From: Lucifuga dentata
Taxonomy: Eukaryota; Chordata; Actinopteri; Ophidiiformes; Bythitidae
Length of the DNA stretch: 64,000 nucleotides
NCBI GenBank assembly: GCA_014773175.1
Contig: VXCM01000916.1
Span: 6,965 to 70,964 of the forward strand
Direction: 5' to 3'
The position numbers were made by a program, and so were the translations under genes. Positions 48,821 through 59,518 of the stretch are shown in pieces (within the stretch, counting starts at the first letter, position 1; every line of letters begins with the position of its first letter). Below the pieces are notes generated by a model that searched no databases, was not told the origin of the DNA, and saw only the letters and a program-made list of their open reading frames with translations.

Positions 48821-49290
48821 CTTTGTGTAAACTTTTCTTTATGAGTTAAAATACCATTCCAAACACAACAAAATGTCTTTTTTTTTTTTTAGTGTGTTAA
48901 AGTACAGCTGAAAAAAAAAGCCAATAGTTCTTAACAGTGTTAAGTAGGAAGATGCTTTTGGCACATTGTTAAGATTTGAAGAAAAATACCAATATTATTA
49001 GTAGAGATCAAACAGTAGTTTCATCATTTCATTTCAACAATAGTAGACATTGAAACATCTTCTTTGAGGTAAATGGTTTTCACGTGTTTTCACTGACTTG
49101 TACAAATATTGTAGTCATATTACCTACGGTACTCTGAAATCCAGATTTAAGTCTAAATAGTTGAATCTTTTGAACAAATACTCAACTACTTGTAAAACAC
49201 CAATAAATGAATTTTGTTGTGTTTGGAGTGGTACTTTAGTAAAGTTTACACAAAAATACAGGGGGTGCAATACTTTTGGCCAGCGATGGA
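48821..49290. mobile_element. Inverted-repeat element, Tc1-type ends suspected
   Basis: The left arm 48821-48877 ('ctttgtgtaaact' ... 'attccaaacacaacaaaat') is inverted relative to 49211-49255 ('attttgttgtgtttggagtg' ... 'gtttacacaaa'). Beyond the right arm, 'ggggtgcaatacttttggcc' (49262-49281) is the kind of end found on many fish Tc1-like elements. No transposase between the arms. Confidence 0.6.
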
Positions 49291-51255
49291 TGGATGAATG
49301 GCACATCTGTATTTTATTACTTTAAAGCTAGAATTCTCTTAAAATTGTTCATATTTTTAACTGCCTGTCTGTGCTTTTCATTCTTCTCTTTTCCCCTCCA
49401 CTTTTTTAACTCACATGGTCAAAATAAATTAGCAGCCATTGTGCAGCTCTAGGTGCTGCACTGATTCCTGCCTTTGCACTCGTCTGCTGTATAAACAGTT
49501 TGTGAATGAAAAAAGCCTCAAGGCAGAGAATCAACAATTTTTATTGGTTAAATTACTTGAGTTCCATGAGGAATTGCTTTAGCGCCAGAACATGCATTCA
49601 CACACTGGGTTTAGGTTAAGGTTAAACACATACACACAGATACAGCAAAACGTATCCAATAATATTGGCATCCATATGGATGCAAACACAAAATCATCGT
49701 TCAACTCTTACTCTGTCTCTCTTGCTATTGCTCTCTCAACATCCTCTCTCTCTCTGAGTTAACAGCCTATGTGGGATTAGGCTCTTGGCTACCCAATCAT
49801 GTCCCTGAAATTAGCCGGTTCACCAAACGGCTCTCTTAGGTGATGGTGATTAAGCCTTGGGCTGAGCAAAGCAGGCACACACACAGGGTTTCTTATTAGA
49901 TAAAGATGCATCAATAATTTATATCCCTCCATCACCCTGTCACAGTGGGTGTATGGCAGCATGAAGAGTGTGTGTGTGTGGTGGTGTGTCTGTAGTGGGA
50001 ACCTAATGAGGAGGGCTCCAGCTGGAGTTCCGCTGATGTGTGTGTGTCTGCCTGCCTTGCTGGTTATAAAGTACCAGCCTTTTGTAAATGTTGGCTGAAT
50101 GAACAAATGCAGACAGCTTTTGTTAATATTTGGGCAGTCTGGATAATGTTCATGGATGATGGTGACAGGTGCTGCTGTGTTTGTTGTTAGAACTGTGGCA
50201 GAAACCTGACAGAACACAGAGTTTGTGTCAGGGTTGACTGGAGGATTCCGGGTGGAGGTTGTATGAGGTGACATCGGTTGGGGTTGCACTTAGTTAGGTC
50301 TTGAGTGGTTGATTTAAAAATGCCAGAATGACTTTCGCTGGGTGTGGGGGTCTGAATGGTCTGAATGTGTTTGCATAGATGTAGGAGCATTATTGGATGG
50401 CTTAGGATGGGTGCTGGTGGATTTGAGTTTTGCTTGTGAGCATTTTGGTTGAGCGTATATAGGCTTGGACAGGGCGCACAGGGGGCAAAATGATAAATCA
50501 CTCTTACCACCACCACCACAATGAGCCGGTAGGTGGTAAGAGGGATAAATCACTCCCACCACCACCTGCATTGCCCTACATTCTAGGGGATTGCATGCAG
50601 CCCCCCCATCCCACATGATATGCCCTTCTGGAGAAAAGCTGACCTCTGCCGGTGGGTGCTGATGTCAAGTGTCACAGAGATGTCACGTGACTGTCTCCAC
50701 CCCTGCCCAACCAACAGCGGGGGGTTCAAGCACGTCCAAGGATTGTGAGGATTGTAATTGGACATCCCAAATTGTAGAGGAAAGGGGGTTTGGACAAGTT
50801 TGAGATTGATTAAGGTACATTTAGCTTTGCTTGCCTTGTTCTGGACAGGTTTGGGTATGGGAAACTTCAGGTCACGCATAATAATTCATAATCTCTCTCT
50901 CTGTCTCTCTCTCTCTCTTTGCATCATGGGGGGTGGCTTGTGCAATGTGCATTTATCAGCAGCTCATCAGCTGGACTCAGTATTATGTGGAGAGACTTCT
51001 CACCCACCAACAGAAATGGAGTACACAGAGTACAGTTAGCACGACATTTGACACATGAAAGATGACCTCAGAGAGTTCATGCAGCCAAAAGAACCAAATG
51101 AAGAATTGTCTCTGTCAATGACACACACACACACACAAAGAGAGAGAGAGAGAGAGAGAGACAAACACTTAAGATTGCTGTGTCTGTTTCTTTTTAACCA
51201 CCATTGCTATAGTGCCCAGTCATGCTGCAGCAGAGGAAATAAAAGTTGTGAAAAG

Positions 51256-51288
<33 letters not shown>

Positions 51289-52242
51289 GGGGTGGAGGGT
51301 GGGAGTGGGGGTCCACATTAAGGACTCTGTTTTAAACAAACAGACTCACACTGCAAGGTCTTCTGCAAAATGACAGTGAGCATGCATTCAAGCGCACCTG
51401 CAGTTATCCGTCCATGAGTGTGTGTTGCTGTGCACAAAAGGGCTCGGTGACATGGAATTTAATCACAGAGGTGTGGTGATTAATTGCTATCCTCTTAGCC
51501 AATCACATTACTCATCAGGTGCTCCAGCAAGTCCACCTGCTCAGACCACCTCTTACTGCAAAATGTGAGTGCAAAGAGCAGTTTTCATGGATTTGATTGG
51601 AAGATACACACACACACACACTACACACAGTTTTGATACAGTTAGCCTGTATAGGTTAATTGGTGATTCTTGGGTGATGCATGATGATTTGTGCATTCTA
51701 GCCACAGTTCCTAATTTGAGAAGTGTGTTGTAGATAATTATGCACAGGTCAATTACTGTGACTGCCTACATTAATTAGTTAAATCTTCCAATATGACACC
51801 AAGATACAACAAGGTACTTCCTGCTATGATTTTTCACACCAGATTGAAAGTCTCCACATAGACTATAGGTTTATATTGTACCAATATACACATATGGGGG
51901 GGGGNGGGGTATTTGAGTTCATTTGGGGAGTGTATGTGTGTGTGTGTGAGAGTGAGTGAGAGAGTGTGTGTTTCATAGATAACGTCTGTCTAGACCAGTT
52001 GTTCTAAGCAATGATTGTAAGGCTGCTGGTTTGATGGCCTGCCAGGGAGAACAAGTGAGATCAGAGGAAAGGCCACACAAACACACTTCCTGTGTGTGGT
52101 TGTGTGTCAGAGCTTGTTGTTATGGATGTAAACCACAGAGGACTGAAATCTAAACCCTGTACTTGTCTTTTCCTTCCCTTCATATCCTTCCCTGTTCTTC
52201 ATTTTCTTCTGCCAACCACCTGCTTCCTTTCCCTCCTTGTTT

Positions 52243-52277
52243 GCCTCTCCTCTCCTCTCCTCTCCTCTCCTCCTCTC
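52243..52277 (+). promoter_or_regulatory. (CTCCT)n polypyrimidine tract of exon acceptor
   Basis: The tract before the AG at 52278-52279 is a pentanucleotide microsatellite. Length change in it would alter acceptor strength directly. Confidence 0.8.
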
Positions 52278-52279
52278 AG

Positions 52280-52588
52280 TTAAATGAAACAGCCAAACAG
52301 TTAATGGAGATCGACAAACCGGCCGTAACCAGTGCACCCGGTCCAAGCTCTGAGCCAGCTCCATTAGGCCCTTGCTCTCCTGGCCCCTCCCCCAGCTCTT
52401 CACCAGCCAATGGGAATGGCTCTGGCCAACGACGAGGCGAGGGGAAGAAGAATGCCAAGAAACGTCACTCATTCACGGCACTGTCAGTCACTCAGAGGGC
52501 TGCCCAGCTCAACAACAGACACAGCATGGAGATCTCCCACCCTGTTCTCATCAGCTCCTCTGACCCCAGAGCGGCTGCACGCATCCAG
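52280..52588 (+). CDS. sh3rf3: sh3rf3 exon: Rac-binding-type linker
   Basis: The exon has 103 codons, phase 0 at both ends. It begins LNETAKQLMEIDKPAV, right after SH3-2, matching SH3RF3 (LND.AKQLIEMDKP). A Ser/Pro/Gly-rich part follows, then the conserved basic block KKNAKKRHSFTALSVTQ and RHSMEISHPVLISSSDPRAA. In SH3RF1 this region overlaps the mapped Rac-binding segment, and KKRHSF is a basophilic kinase motif; an Akt site has been described there. The donor CAG|GTCTAA is weak, and read-through would stop after one residue (Val, then TAA). CA repeats start at intron position +7. Confidence 0.9.
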
Positions 52589-52935
52589 GTCTAAACACAC
52601 ACACACATACACACACACTGAAATAACACCTGCATGTACATTCTGAAAGCTAGAATACAGCTTGGTTGCCACATCCTAAGAGATGTTCAGACTTCATCTA
52701 CCTTTAGAGATACTTGGGAATAAAAATCATTTCACTTTTTGAGTTATTTAGAAACATTGATTTTACGTTTTGTTGTTCGTGTGATCCAATCTATCACTCC
52801 CTGACTCTGGAATTTGGATTATCGGTTCATCGTCTGCCTTGGTTACATTAAAAGCTGCATTTAATGTGTTTTTGTTGACTCAGAATACAGGCCAAATAAC
52901 CAGGATGTGCATTTGGTGTTTCTCTGTGTTACTAG
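52589..52935 (+). other. sh3rf3: Short sh3rf3 intron (347 bases)
   Basis: It starts GTCTAA followed by CA repeats (52595-52618) and ends GTGTTACTAG. No other content. Confidence 0.85.
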
Positions 52936-53051
52936 GATGCATCTCCCCCAGGTCCCTCTCCTTCCTCAGCAGGGGTTCTGGTGCCCCCCAAAGTGGCATC
53001 AATAACCTCTGAGCTGCTGGCCCATGCCAAGGTGCAGCTACCACTCAACAT
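52936..53051 (+). CDS. sh3rf3: sh3rf3 exon: linker up to the start of SH3-3
   Basis: 38 codons plus two bases (AT). The peptide is DASPPGPSPSSAGVLVPPKV, then ASITSELLAHAKVQLPLN. The final QLPLN leads into the next exon: AT plus A gives Ile, then [11 protein letters not shown]. Human SH3RF3 has VQLPLN and [11 protein letters not shown] at the same junction, from memory. Acceptor TTACTAG, donor CAT|GTGAGT (the strongest donor in the window). The Pro/Ser part is poorly conserved, so the acceptor choice is supported by phase and position rather than similarity. Confidence 0.87.
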
Positions 53052-54551
53052 GTGAGTACAGTTCAGGGTGCTGTCGGCTCACCCACAGGTGATCTGCGGT
53101 TTTCAATGCCCTCCCCAATGTACCAGACATCTAAGCATGATTTCAGAACCATGCAGCAACATTAAAGATATTTCCTCTTTTGTGCTCAGCGTTGTATTAT
53201 CCTCCGCTGGTCAAGGATCTAACCCACTCTGAAAAGAAAAATACTGTCTCATATTCCTGTCAGCAGTGTGATGCTTAAATCAGAATGTGTCAGAATAAGG
53301 CTTCTATCGGAACACACATGGCTCATGCTGTCCATTTAATTCTTCCTCGTTCATTCTATCACTATCAACACAGCAGAATTATAGTATTGTGGCAGGATAT
53401 GGTTTCTTCATTCACAAACGATATGTTGACTTTCTCCTTAAATTCATCATTTCTATTATTAAGAGTGTGCACAATGCTTGATAGTTGGTCCAGGTTTTCA
53501 CCACTGAGGAATGGCCGTCACTTTTTGGAAATTAGATAAATTTAGCGCAAAACTACTGTAAGTCTACACAGATGGGTGACAAATGAAAGAAAAAAACCCA
53601 TCATAAATTGTCTTTATAAGGTGTTGGTCCATCACGAGCCACCAGAACAGCTTCAGTGCACCACAGCATAAGTTGAAGAAGACTGTGGAGCTCTGCTTGA
53701 GGGATGAACACCACTCATCCAAAATTTATTTGATGTTTTGATGATGGTGGTGAAGAGCGCTGTCCAACACATTGCTCCAAAATCTCCTACAAGTGTTCTC
53801 CATCTCATTTGGGATCTGGTGACTTGTGAAGACTGATGAAATGCAAAAAAAATTATTATTGGAACGGAGGCTAGTGGAACACAAACTTGCTCCAAAGTAG
53901 AGCAGAGTCACCATATCAAAGCCATACAAACTAATCGGAAAAGAAGACGGAGGTTACACCATTTATCAGTATATTCATTTAAGAGAGAGACTGAAGGCTG
54001 TGTAAATATTAACAATACAAAACGTTTACACTTTGTATTTTCAGATATAAACAAGGTGAACAGTAGTTTTACTTCCTTTTATCAATTTATATCCCTTTAT
54101 CAATTAAAAGTACAGTACACTTCTTTTGAGAATGATTGTTATTGCTACATGAAGTTATTCGTACAGGCAGGGTCTCTACATACACAAGATAAACAACAGG
54201 GGTAACATAGGCTGCAGATGAAGGCATTGATATGGACTTTGTTGCGTGAGCTTTGCTAGAATGGGTGAACAGCCTGGAAACCTTTGACACATGCAAACAC
54301 ACAATAAAATTCTTGTGGACAGGTAATCTCACAATTCATGTAGAAGTAGAAGGAAACATTATGACATCCAGATGGTTGCTGAGATTTGGTACCAGCTCTG
54401 CCAGAAAGGTGTGTGTGTGTGCGGGGGGGGGGGGNGGGGGGGGGGGCGTACAACGACCTGGTGTGTTGCCTGCTGGATGTGAGTAGAATACAGCAACATT
54501 GTCTGCTTTAATAATATCACTTTCCAAATAGTTCTAAGTCCTCATATGCGT

Positions 54552-54583
<32 letters not shown>

Positions 54584-55917
54584 CAGGAGTGGGTTTGTCC
54601 TACTGATGAGGTCGGACGTTTCCATTTTGACCTGGCAACCAGTTCTGTTGCCATGGGGAGACTGGAGACAGTTCCCACATCTGTTACCATGGCAACCAGG
54701 AGGCAATGCATATAGAGCTTGTTTACTCTGTGGTCTTATCATCTTCTGTCAACGACTCGTAATACATATGAATGTCTCACAGTGTTAGGACTGGAAAGTC
54801 ATTTATAGCACAGACAATGTTTCATACATATACATCTAATGGTAAACACAGGCAGAAAGAGAAGATATTTATATTTTGGGAAACTATTACATCTTTACCA
54901 CAGGTAGGTACTTCTGGCTACAAAATATTAAAATCCAGGCAGTGAAGGCTTTGAAAATCCTTGGAGTAAAAAGGCTGAGTAATTAAAAAAACATTTGAGA
55001 TGAAATTGATCCATAACTTCATCTGAGGGTAGATTGCAGCCCACAGGATTATTGTAAAAGTGTAAATTGCTGTAATTATAGTCAGGAGCAAAATGCCAAA
55101 TGATAGACTGATATTGTATTCTAGCTGTTTTTGGACTGACAGGTCTGGGTGGTGTAAGTATTGTAAAATGTCAAATAATTTTAGATGTTAAGACAGACCA
55201 AATACTATTATCTGTTAAGACACTCACATATAGATATCTCACTCCCCTCCCCTGCATTGTAACCTGTATAAAAGACAGAAAACTCTAGTGAATAAAGGAA
55301 TGTATATTTTATACGGAGGGAGGACCAGACAGCACTGTTTCCTCTTTGACCTGACAAAAATCCCCATGTGGATGGAAACATGGTTTGATGGTTTAATAAC
55401 AGTGTCGGTGGGGCTTTCATCCTTTGATCTTTAGCGCTACACATCAGTGCAATGACTGTAAAAAAAAAAAAAAAGACATGCAACTGTTTGTTCAGGGAAT
55501 GTAGTGCATTCCCTTGCTGCAAAGGTAAATTAGTACAGTTTTTATTTTAATTAAATGAAGCAGGGGTCTGGAACTCTGGTGAGATAATTCCACTAGCTTC
55601 CAGCAAAGTTTAACTGTCATTTTCACTAAAACGTTTAGTGAATATAGTAGCATTAAAATGCTACTTACCCATTGACTGAATTGTTTGTCTTAAGAATTAC
55701 ATTTTAATTCTCAGTATGAAAAGGATTGCTGCCTTAATTTCATTCTAATATATGCAGTGTATATTTTTGATTTGCTTTTTTGCACAGTATACATTAGCGG
55801 TAACAATCTGTCCTCATTGAAAAATCTGATGATAATTGATAGACAGGTGAACAGTCTTACCCTTATATGCTGTTTTTGACTTGCATTCACATTCATGTTT
55901 TGTGTGTTGTTCCTCAG
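53052..55917 (+). other. sh3rf3: sh3rf3 intron before SH3-3
   Basis: It is 2866 bases. It holds a Tc1-like remnant (53570-53930), a G run with N at 54435 (54423-54446), a CA array (54551-54582), and an A run at 55460-55474. Ends TGTTCCTCAG. Confidence 0.85.
53570..53930 (-). pseudogene. Tc1-like transposon remnant, transposase C-terminus
   Basis: The segment starts 'agatgggtgacaaatgaaag' (53570), like the terminal repeat of a second abundant fish Tc1-like family. The minus-strand text at 53610-53830 corresponds to the transposase tail (a 'PPPSSKHQ' region and the 'GGPTPY' end in the family). It is heavily frameshifted and deleted, and the catalytic region is lost. The match to the family is from memory of its nucleotide sequence ('gtgttggtccatcacgagcc', 'gatgatggtggtgaagagcg'). 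Confidence 0.75.
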
Positions 55918-56088
55918 ATACCTGGCTCTATACGCCTACAAGCCCCAGAAGGCTGATGAGCTGGAGCTTCGGAAAGGGGAAATGTATCGGGTGACAGAGA
56001 AGTGTCAGGACGGATGGTTCAAAGGCACCTCGCTGAGAACCGCTGCCTCTGGTGTCTTCCCAGGGAACTATGTCACGCCTGTGTCCAG
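55918..56088 (+). CDS. sh3rf3: sh3rf3 exon: SH3-3
   Basis: 171 bases: one base completes the previous codon, then come 56 codons and two bases (AG). It encodes [20 protein letters not shown], then [20 protein letters not shown], then [21 protein letters not shown], the acidic ADELEL loop, GWFKG, P314 and Y317 mark a complete SH3. It is nearly identical to human SH3RF3 at this place, and POSH proteins use this region to bind partners. Acceptor TTCCTCAG, donor CAG|GTCAGA. Confidence 0.94.
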
Positions 56089-56926
56089 GTCAGAGGGCTC
56101 GGGCTTGGGGATTGGAATGGTAGTGATGCATCTTCCCAGTCTATGTCAGTCCAGATGAGAGTCTGGCTGTGTGATAGCAGTGGTAATGAGGGTCTAGTAG
56201 TGTGGTGTAGTATGTCATCTTCATGTAACCTCCAGAAGTGGAAGGCTGACTGAACGAATACAAGTACATCATACCCACAAGACCCCAAGTTCATTCCCTT
56301 CCCTGCAAGAAACACGTTTATTTGGCAAGACATCAGACCCCTTCATAGTCACTCTGTCTGAGAGAAAAATTCCATCAGGTGAACTCCTACAATATAAATG
56401 GAAGTGTAACTCACGGGTACAAGGGGCCGTGGATTAATTTTCAGTTTCTGCGTTGGTGTCAGGAAAGCCAAAAAGCATTTTGAGCTTTTAGGCTATTTCC
56501 ACATTGTTTTAAACAGCTGCTATTTCCAGTCTTCTGCGGTCAGCACTGCCTTCCGACACACCCCCTTGGTTTGGTTAAATGCCAAACCAAGACCAATACA
56601 CATCATCAAGAAGTGCCCATTAGTTTTGGCTCTGGTAGCTCTGTCTGACTGTTGACTTTTCACCATGCAGTTGCTTTTTGGCTCAGAACTTGCTACGATT
56701 TTAAATTTGTATTGCTCTACATTTCTTATTAGCTTCTCCTACGTTGTTGTCTTCTTCTTCTTACATCACATACAGCCATTCTCTCATTGGCTGCTTGTTA
56801 GAAAGATCACCAGTAGATGGGTCAAAGTTGAATTTGGTAGAACTATGAGTGCAGCTTCAAAATGGGAAATCCAGGAAGTGCTGAAGTGAAATTTGTTGCA
56901 TCTATTGCTGCTGTTTTCTGGAAAAT

Positions 56927-56948
56927 TTTACCAAATTAATTTGGTAAA
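56927..56948. repeat. 22-bp perfect palindrome
   Basis: TTTACCAAATT and its complement AATTTGGTAAA abut without a loop. A further 'taatttggtaaa' copy follows directly. Confidence 0.95.
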
Positions 56949-57329
56949 TTTTAATTTGGTAAAGCAACAATCTGGCCCCAAACTATTAAAGGTCAGTAAT
57001 AGGAAAATATTGTTTGCAGCACAGTGACTTTTATTGTTTTTAATTACTTTGAGGATTAATCAGCAGCAAAATTTGCATCTGTGATACAGTATTGGATACT
57101 TTCATCACCATTACTACTGCTGACATCATCATCATCATCATCATCAGTACTCTTGGCATCCTAATTAGTCGTAGCAGTGAGACCCACAATAAACAGAAAA
57201 ACATGTGTACTAATATCATATTTGGTGTCAGTTTACCCCTTCATTCCTGTGTAAATTAAAATCATTTGCAGCAGCTGTTCACAGAACTGATATTCTGCTC
57301 CATGATTTTATAATATTATATTATAGAAT

Positions 57330-57610
57330 GTGAGCGACAAATACAATGAAAGGAAGAGAGAGATTAGAAGAAGAGAAAGGCAGAAAAAAGAGAAAGAATG
57401 AGATGATAAAGATAGGCAAAGGGAGAAAATGAGTTAGGGAGAGAGAAAAAGAAAACAAAGAAGGAACAAAAGAAAATGATACAAGAAGGGGAGGAGGGCA
57501 AAAGACTGAACAAGGTAGAGAAAGAAGAAAAGATTGAAGTACAATGAGGTTGACAGATAATGAGTTAGGAGGAGAGGGAGGGAGGGAGGGTGAAGGAAAG
57601 GAAAGAGAAA
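57330..57610 (+). repeat. Purine-rich tract (about 280 bases)
   Basis: GAAA, GAGA and GGGA units dominate the plus strand, with only scattered pyrimidines. Confidence 0.85.
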
Positions 57611-57870
57611 AGCCTAGACAGTGATGGAAAGGCTACAAAAACAGCAGGTGTCCTCAACTGGATATGAATTGGCTGCTTCACATCCTGCAGTTATGCAATC
57701 TAAGAGACAGACAGAGAGAAGGGAAGGGCGAGTAATCAAATGAGAGGCAATTTGTTATTTTTACGCAAGCATACTCTCTCCTTCTCCCTCCATCACCCTC
57801 TTCTCTCCCCCAATCCTTTGTCTGCAGTGCAGCTCAGAAAACTCTTAATATGATAATCAGAGGCTGACAC

Positions 57871-57901
<31 letters not shown>

Positions 57902-58382
57902 GCATAGAGCTAGACGAATGTACGAGCCCAGTATTGGCATTTCAGAATCCAATTTGGTCCAGCCAGTGTTGTCCACCTCTGATCCAACAGATATGATACA
58001 GATTAATTAATTCTATATTTATTGTCAGCCTTTATTAATAGTAATGTTACATTTTGATCATCACACTCTATGCAAGCATGCATGAATGCATTAGAGTTAT
58101 TATTCAGGGTTTCAGTGTGCCGTAAAGCTCTAAATGTTGTGTAAGAGGCTTTTCCACTTTGGAATTTTTAAAAGCTTATTAAATATTGGTTTTAAGTAAT
58201 TATCATTATCAGCAGCAGCATGTGTAGGTCCTCACAAATATATCAAACCCCAAATAAGCAGTAATAAAATAAAAAAAGAATGTCATAAGAATCACTTGAT
58301 GTCCTTTATTCTTAGCTACTGATTTTGACACATTTCTTTAAGACTTTATGGTTCCACATAGAACCTCTGCTGTATTAGTACA

Positions 58383-58419
<37 letters not shown>

Positions 58420-58768
58420 GCCATAAGTCTTTATGTGTGTGATGGGAAGTCGATGAGCAGCCATAAGAGTGTGAATACTGTGGAGTCAATAACGTTCAGC
58501 TCACTGTTCTGCCATTCAGCACTTTGGCTGGGCAGTAACATGAGCAGCCTGCAGCTCCATGTGTGCAACAATAGGTCACTATTCAATGCGGAGCCACCAG
58601 TCAGATAATCGTGCTCAAATCACTCACTCTGACAGAGGCCGGCATGGCTGCTTTGTACTGCTGGTAGCTTTACTGTATTTATGTATGGTTTATGGCTATT
58701 AACATTTTGTGCTGAAAGACAAAAGTAACTAGGTTACTTCAGTGTGTGCAGAATATTGCACATGGAGC

Positions 58769-59101
58769 TGTGGTTCTCAAACTGTGGTACATGTAGTACC
58801 AGTGGTATTTGGAAGTGCACCATATGAATCTGAGTATCTAAACAATTGAAATCTATGGAAATTCTTTATTGTGAACAATAATCCACAAAAAAAGGGTTTC
58901 ATTAAGACATATTTTAATAATTTAATTCTATTTTAATTAAGAATTTGATCTCTTTTTTTGTTCAAAATAGCAAATTTAAGTCCAGCACACATGATTTTCC
59001 TGTGATTTTTCTTAAACCTCGTAGCTTGCAGCTAAGGTGAGCCTTAGATGTTTATTTGCTCAGACATGGTACTTGGTTTGAAAAATTTGAGAACCACTGG
59101 T
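58769..59101. mobile_element. hAT-like MITE (about 330 bp)
   Basis: The left end CTGTGGTTCTCAAACTG (58769) is inverted relative to the right end AAATTTGAGAACCACTG (59083-59099). The CAGTGGTTCTCAAAC terminal motif is typical of hAT-family elements in vertebrates. 'tggtacatgtagtacc' and 'catggtacttgg' extend the inverted similarity. No coding capacity. It ends about 65 bases before the next exon. Confidence 0.75.
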
Positions 59102-59164
59102 TCAGAGTATAATAAATAATTTGAAACATCCAACATCAATGTCTCTCTACGCTCTCATCTGTAG

Positions 59165-59518
59165 GGCTCCATTTGGAGTGGGTGCTCCTCGGCCCTCTTC
59201 TATGTCCAGTCCAGTCGGTGGTGGAGGAGGAGGGGGAGGCGTGTGCAGTCAGATGGGGAGTAAAGTCTCCAACCCTTCATCTCCAGGGTCCCCGGGGCCC
59301 TCTGCNCGTGTGCAGTCAGATGGGGAGTAAAGTCTCCAACCCTTCATCTCCAGGGTCCCCGGGGCCCTCTGCATCCCCCCGCCCAGCCACGCCATTAGTA
59401 ACCTCAGCTAACCCCATTAGCCCCGCCTCCTCACCTCAAACCGCTGCTGCCCAGCTGAAGAACTGCCTGCGCTCCAGTCAGCATACGGTTAACCAGGCGC
59501 GCACAACAATGCAGCTTG
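59165..59518 (+). CDS. sh3rf3: sh3rf3 exon: Ser/Pro-rich linker, with an assembly duplication
   Basis: One base completes Arg from the previous exon. The frame then reads APFGVGAPRPSSMSSPV, eight Gly, VCSQMGSKVSNPSSPGSP and so on, and after the join SASPRPATPLVTSANPIS, ending NQARTTMQL plus one base. As written, 59240-59305 is repeated at 59307-59372 around N 59306. Reading through gives a shifted frame and a TAA at 59328-59330. Dropping one copy and the N leaves 287 bases, 95 intact codons and phase 1, fitting the next exon. NQAR matches a conserved word in SH3RF1. Acceptor ATCTGTAG, donor CTTG|GTAGGC. Confidence 0.85.
59240..59372. other. Unmerged contig overlap inside an exon, 66 bp
   Basis: Two identical 66-base copies flank N at 59306, both beginning CGTGTGCAGTCAGATGG and ending GGGGCCCTCTGC. 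The frame is only continuous if the copies are one sequence. Confidence 0.92.

Larger units (their letters stand above)
48173..52279 (+). other. sh3rf3: sh3rf3 intron after SH3-2
   Basis: It is 4107 bases. It contains an inverted-repeat element (48821-49255), an odd stretch at about 50320-50880 with repeated 'gataaatcactc' units (50491 and 50544) and G/C-skewed text, compound CA-GA array 51119-51160, GT array 51257-51284, a G run with N at 51905, and CTCCT units leading to the acceptor. The three overlapping minus-strand open frames across 49789-50879 lack domains. Confidence 0.8.
56089..59164 (+). other. sh3rf3: sh3rf3 intron after SH3-3
   Basis: It is 3076 bases. Contains a 22-bp palindrome (56927-56948), (CAT)n at 57126-57147, a purine-rich tract 57330-57610, CA arrays 57872-57901 and 58383-58417, and a hAT-like element (58769-59101). 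No internal gene. Confidence 0.85.

Noticed and set aside
49789..50289. 166-codon minus-strand open frame, the longest on that strand with mixed composition
   Set aside because: His/Thr/Pro-rich without domain. It overlaps two other minus-strand frames in different phases and sits in a sh3rf3 intron with repeat-like text.
59121..59330. Truncated sh3rf3 product ending after GPSARVQSDGE
   Set aside because: The stop comes only from the duplicated contig end around N 59306.
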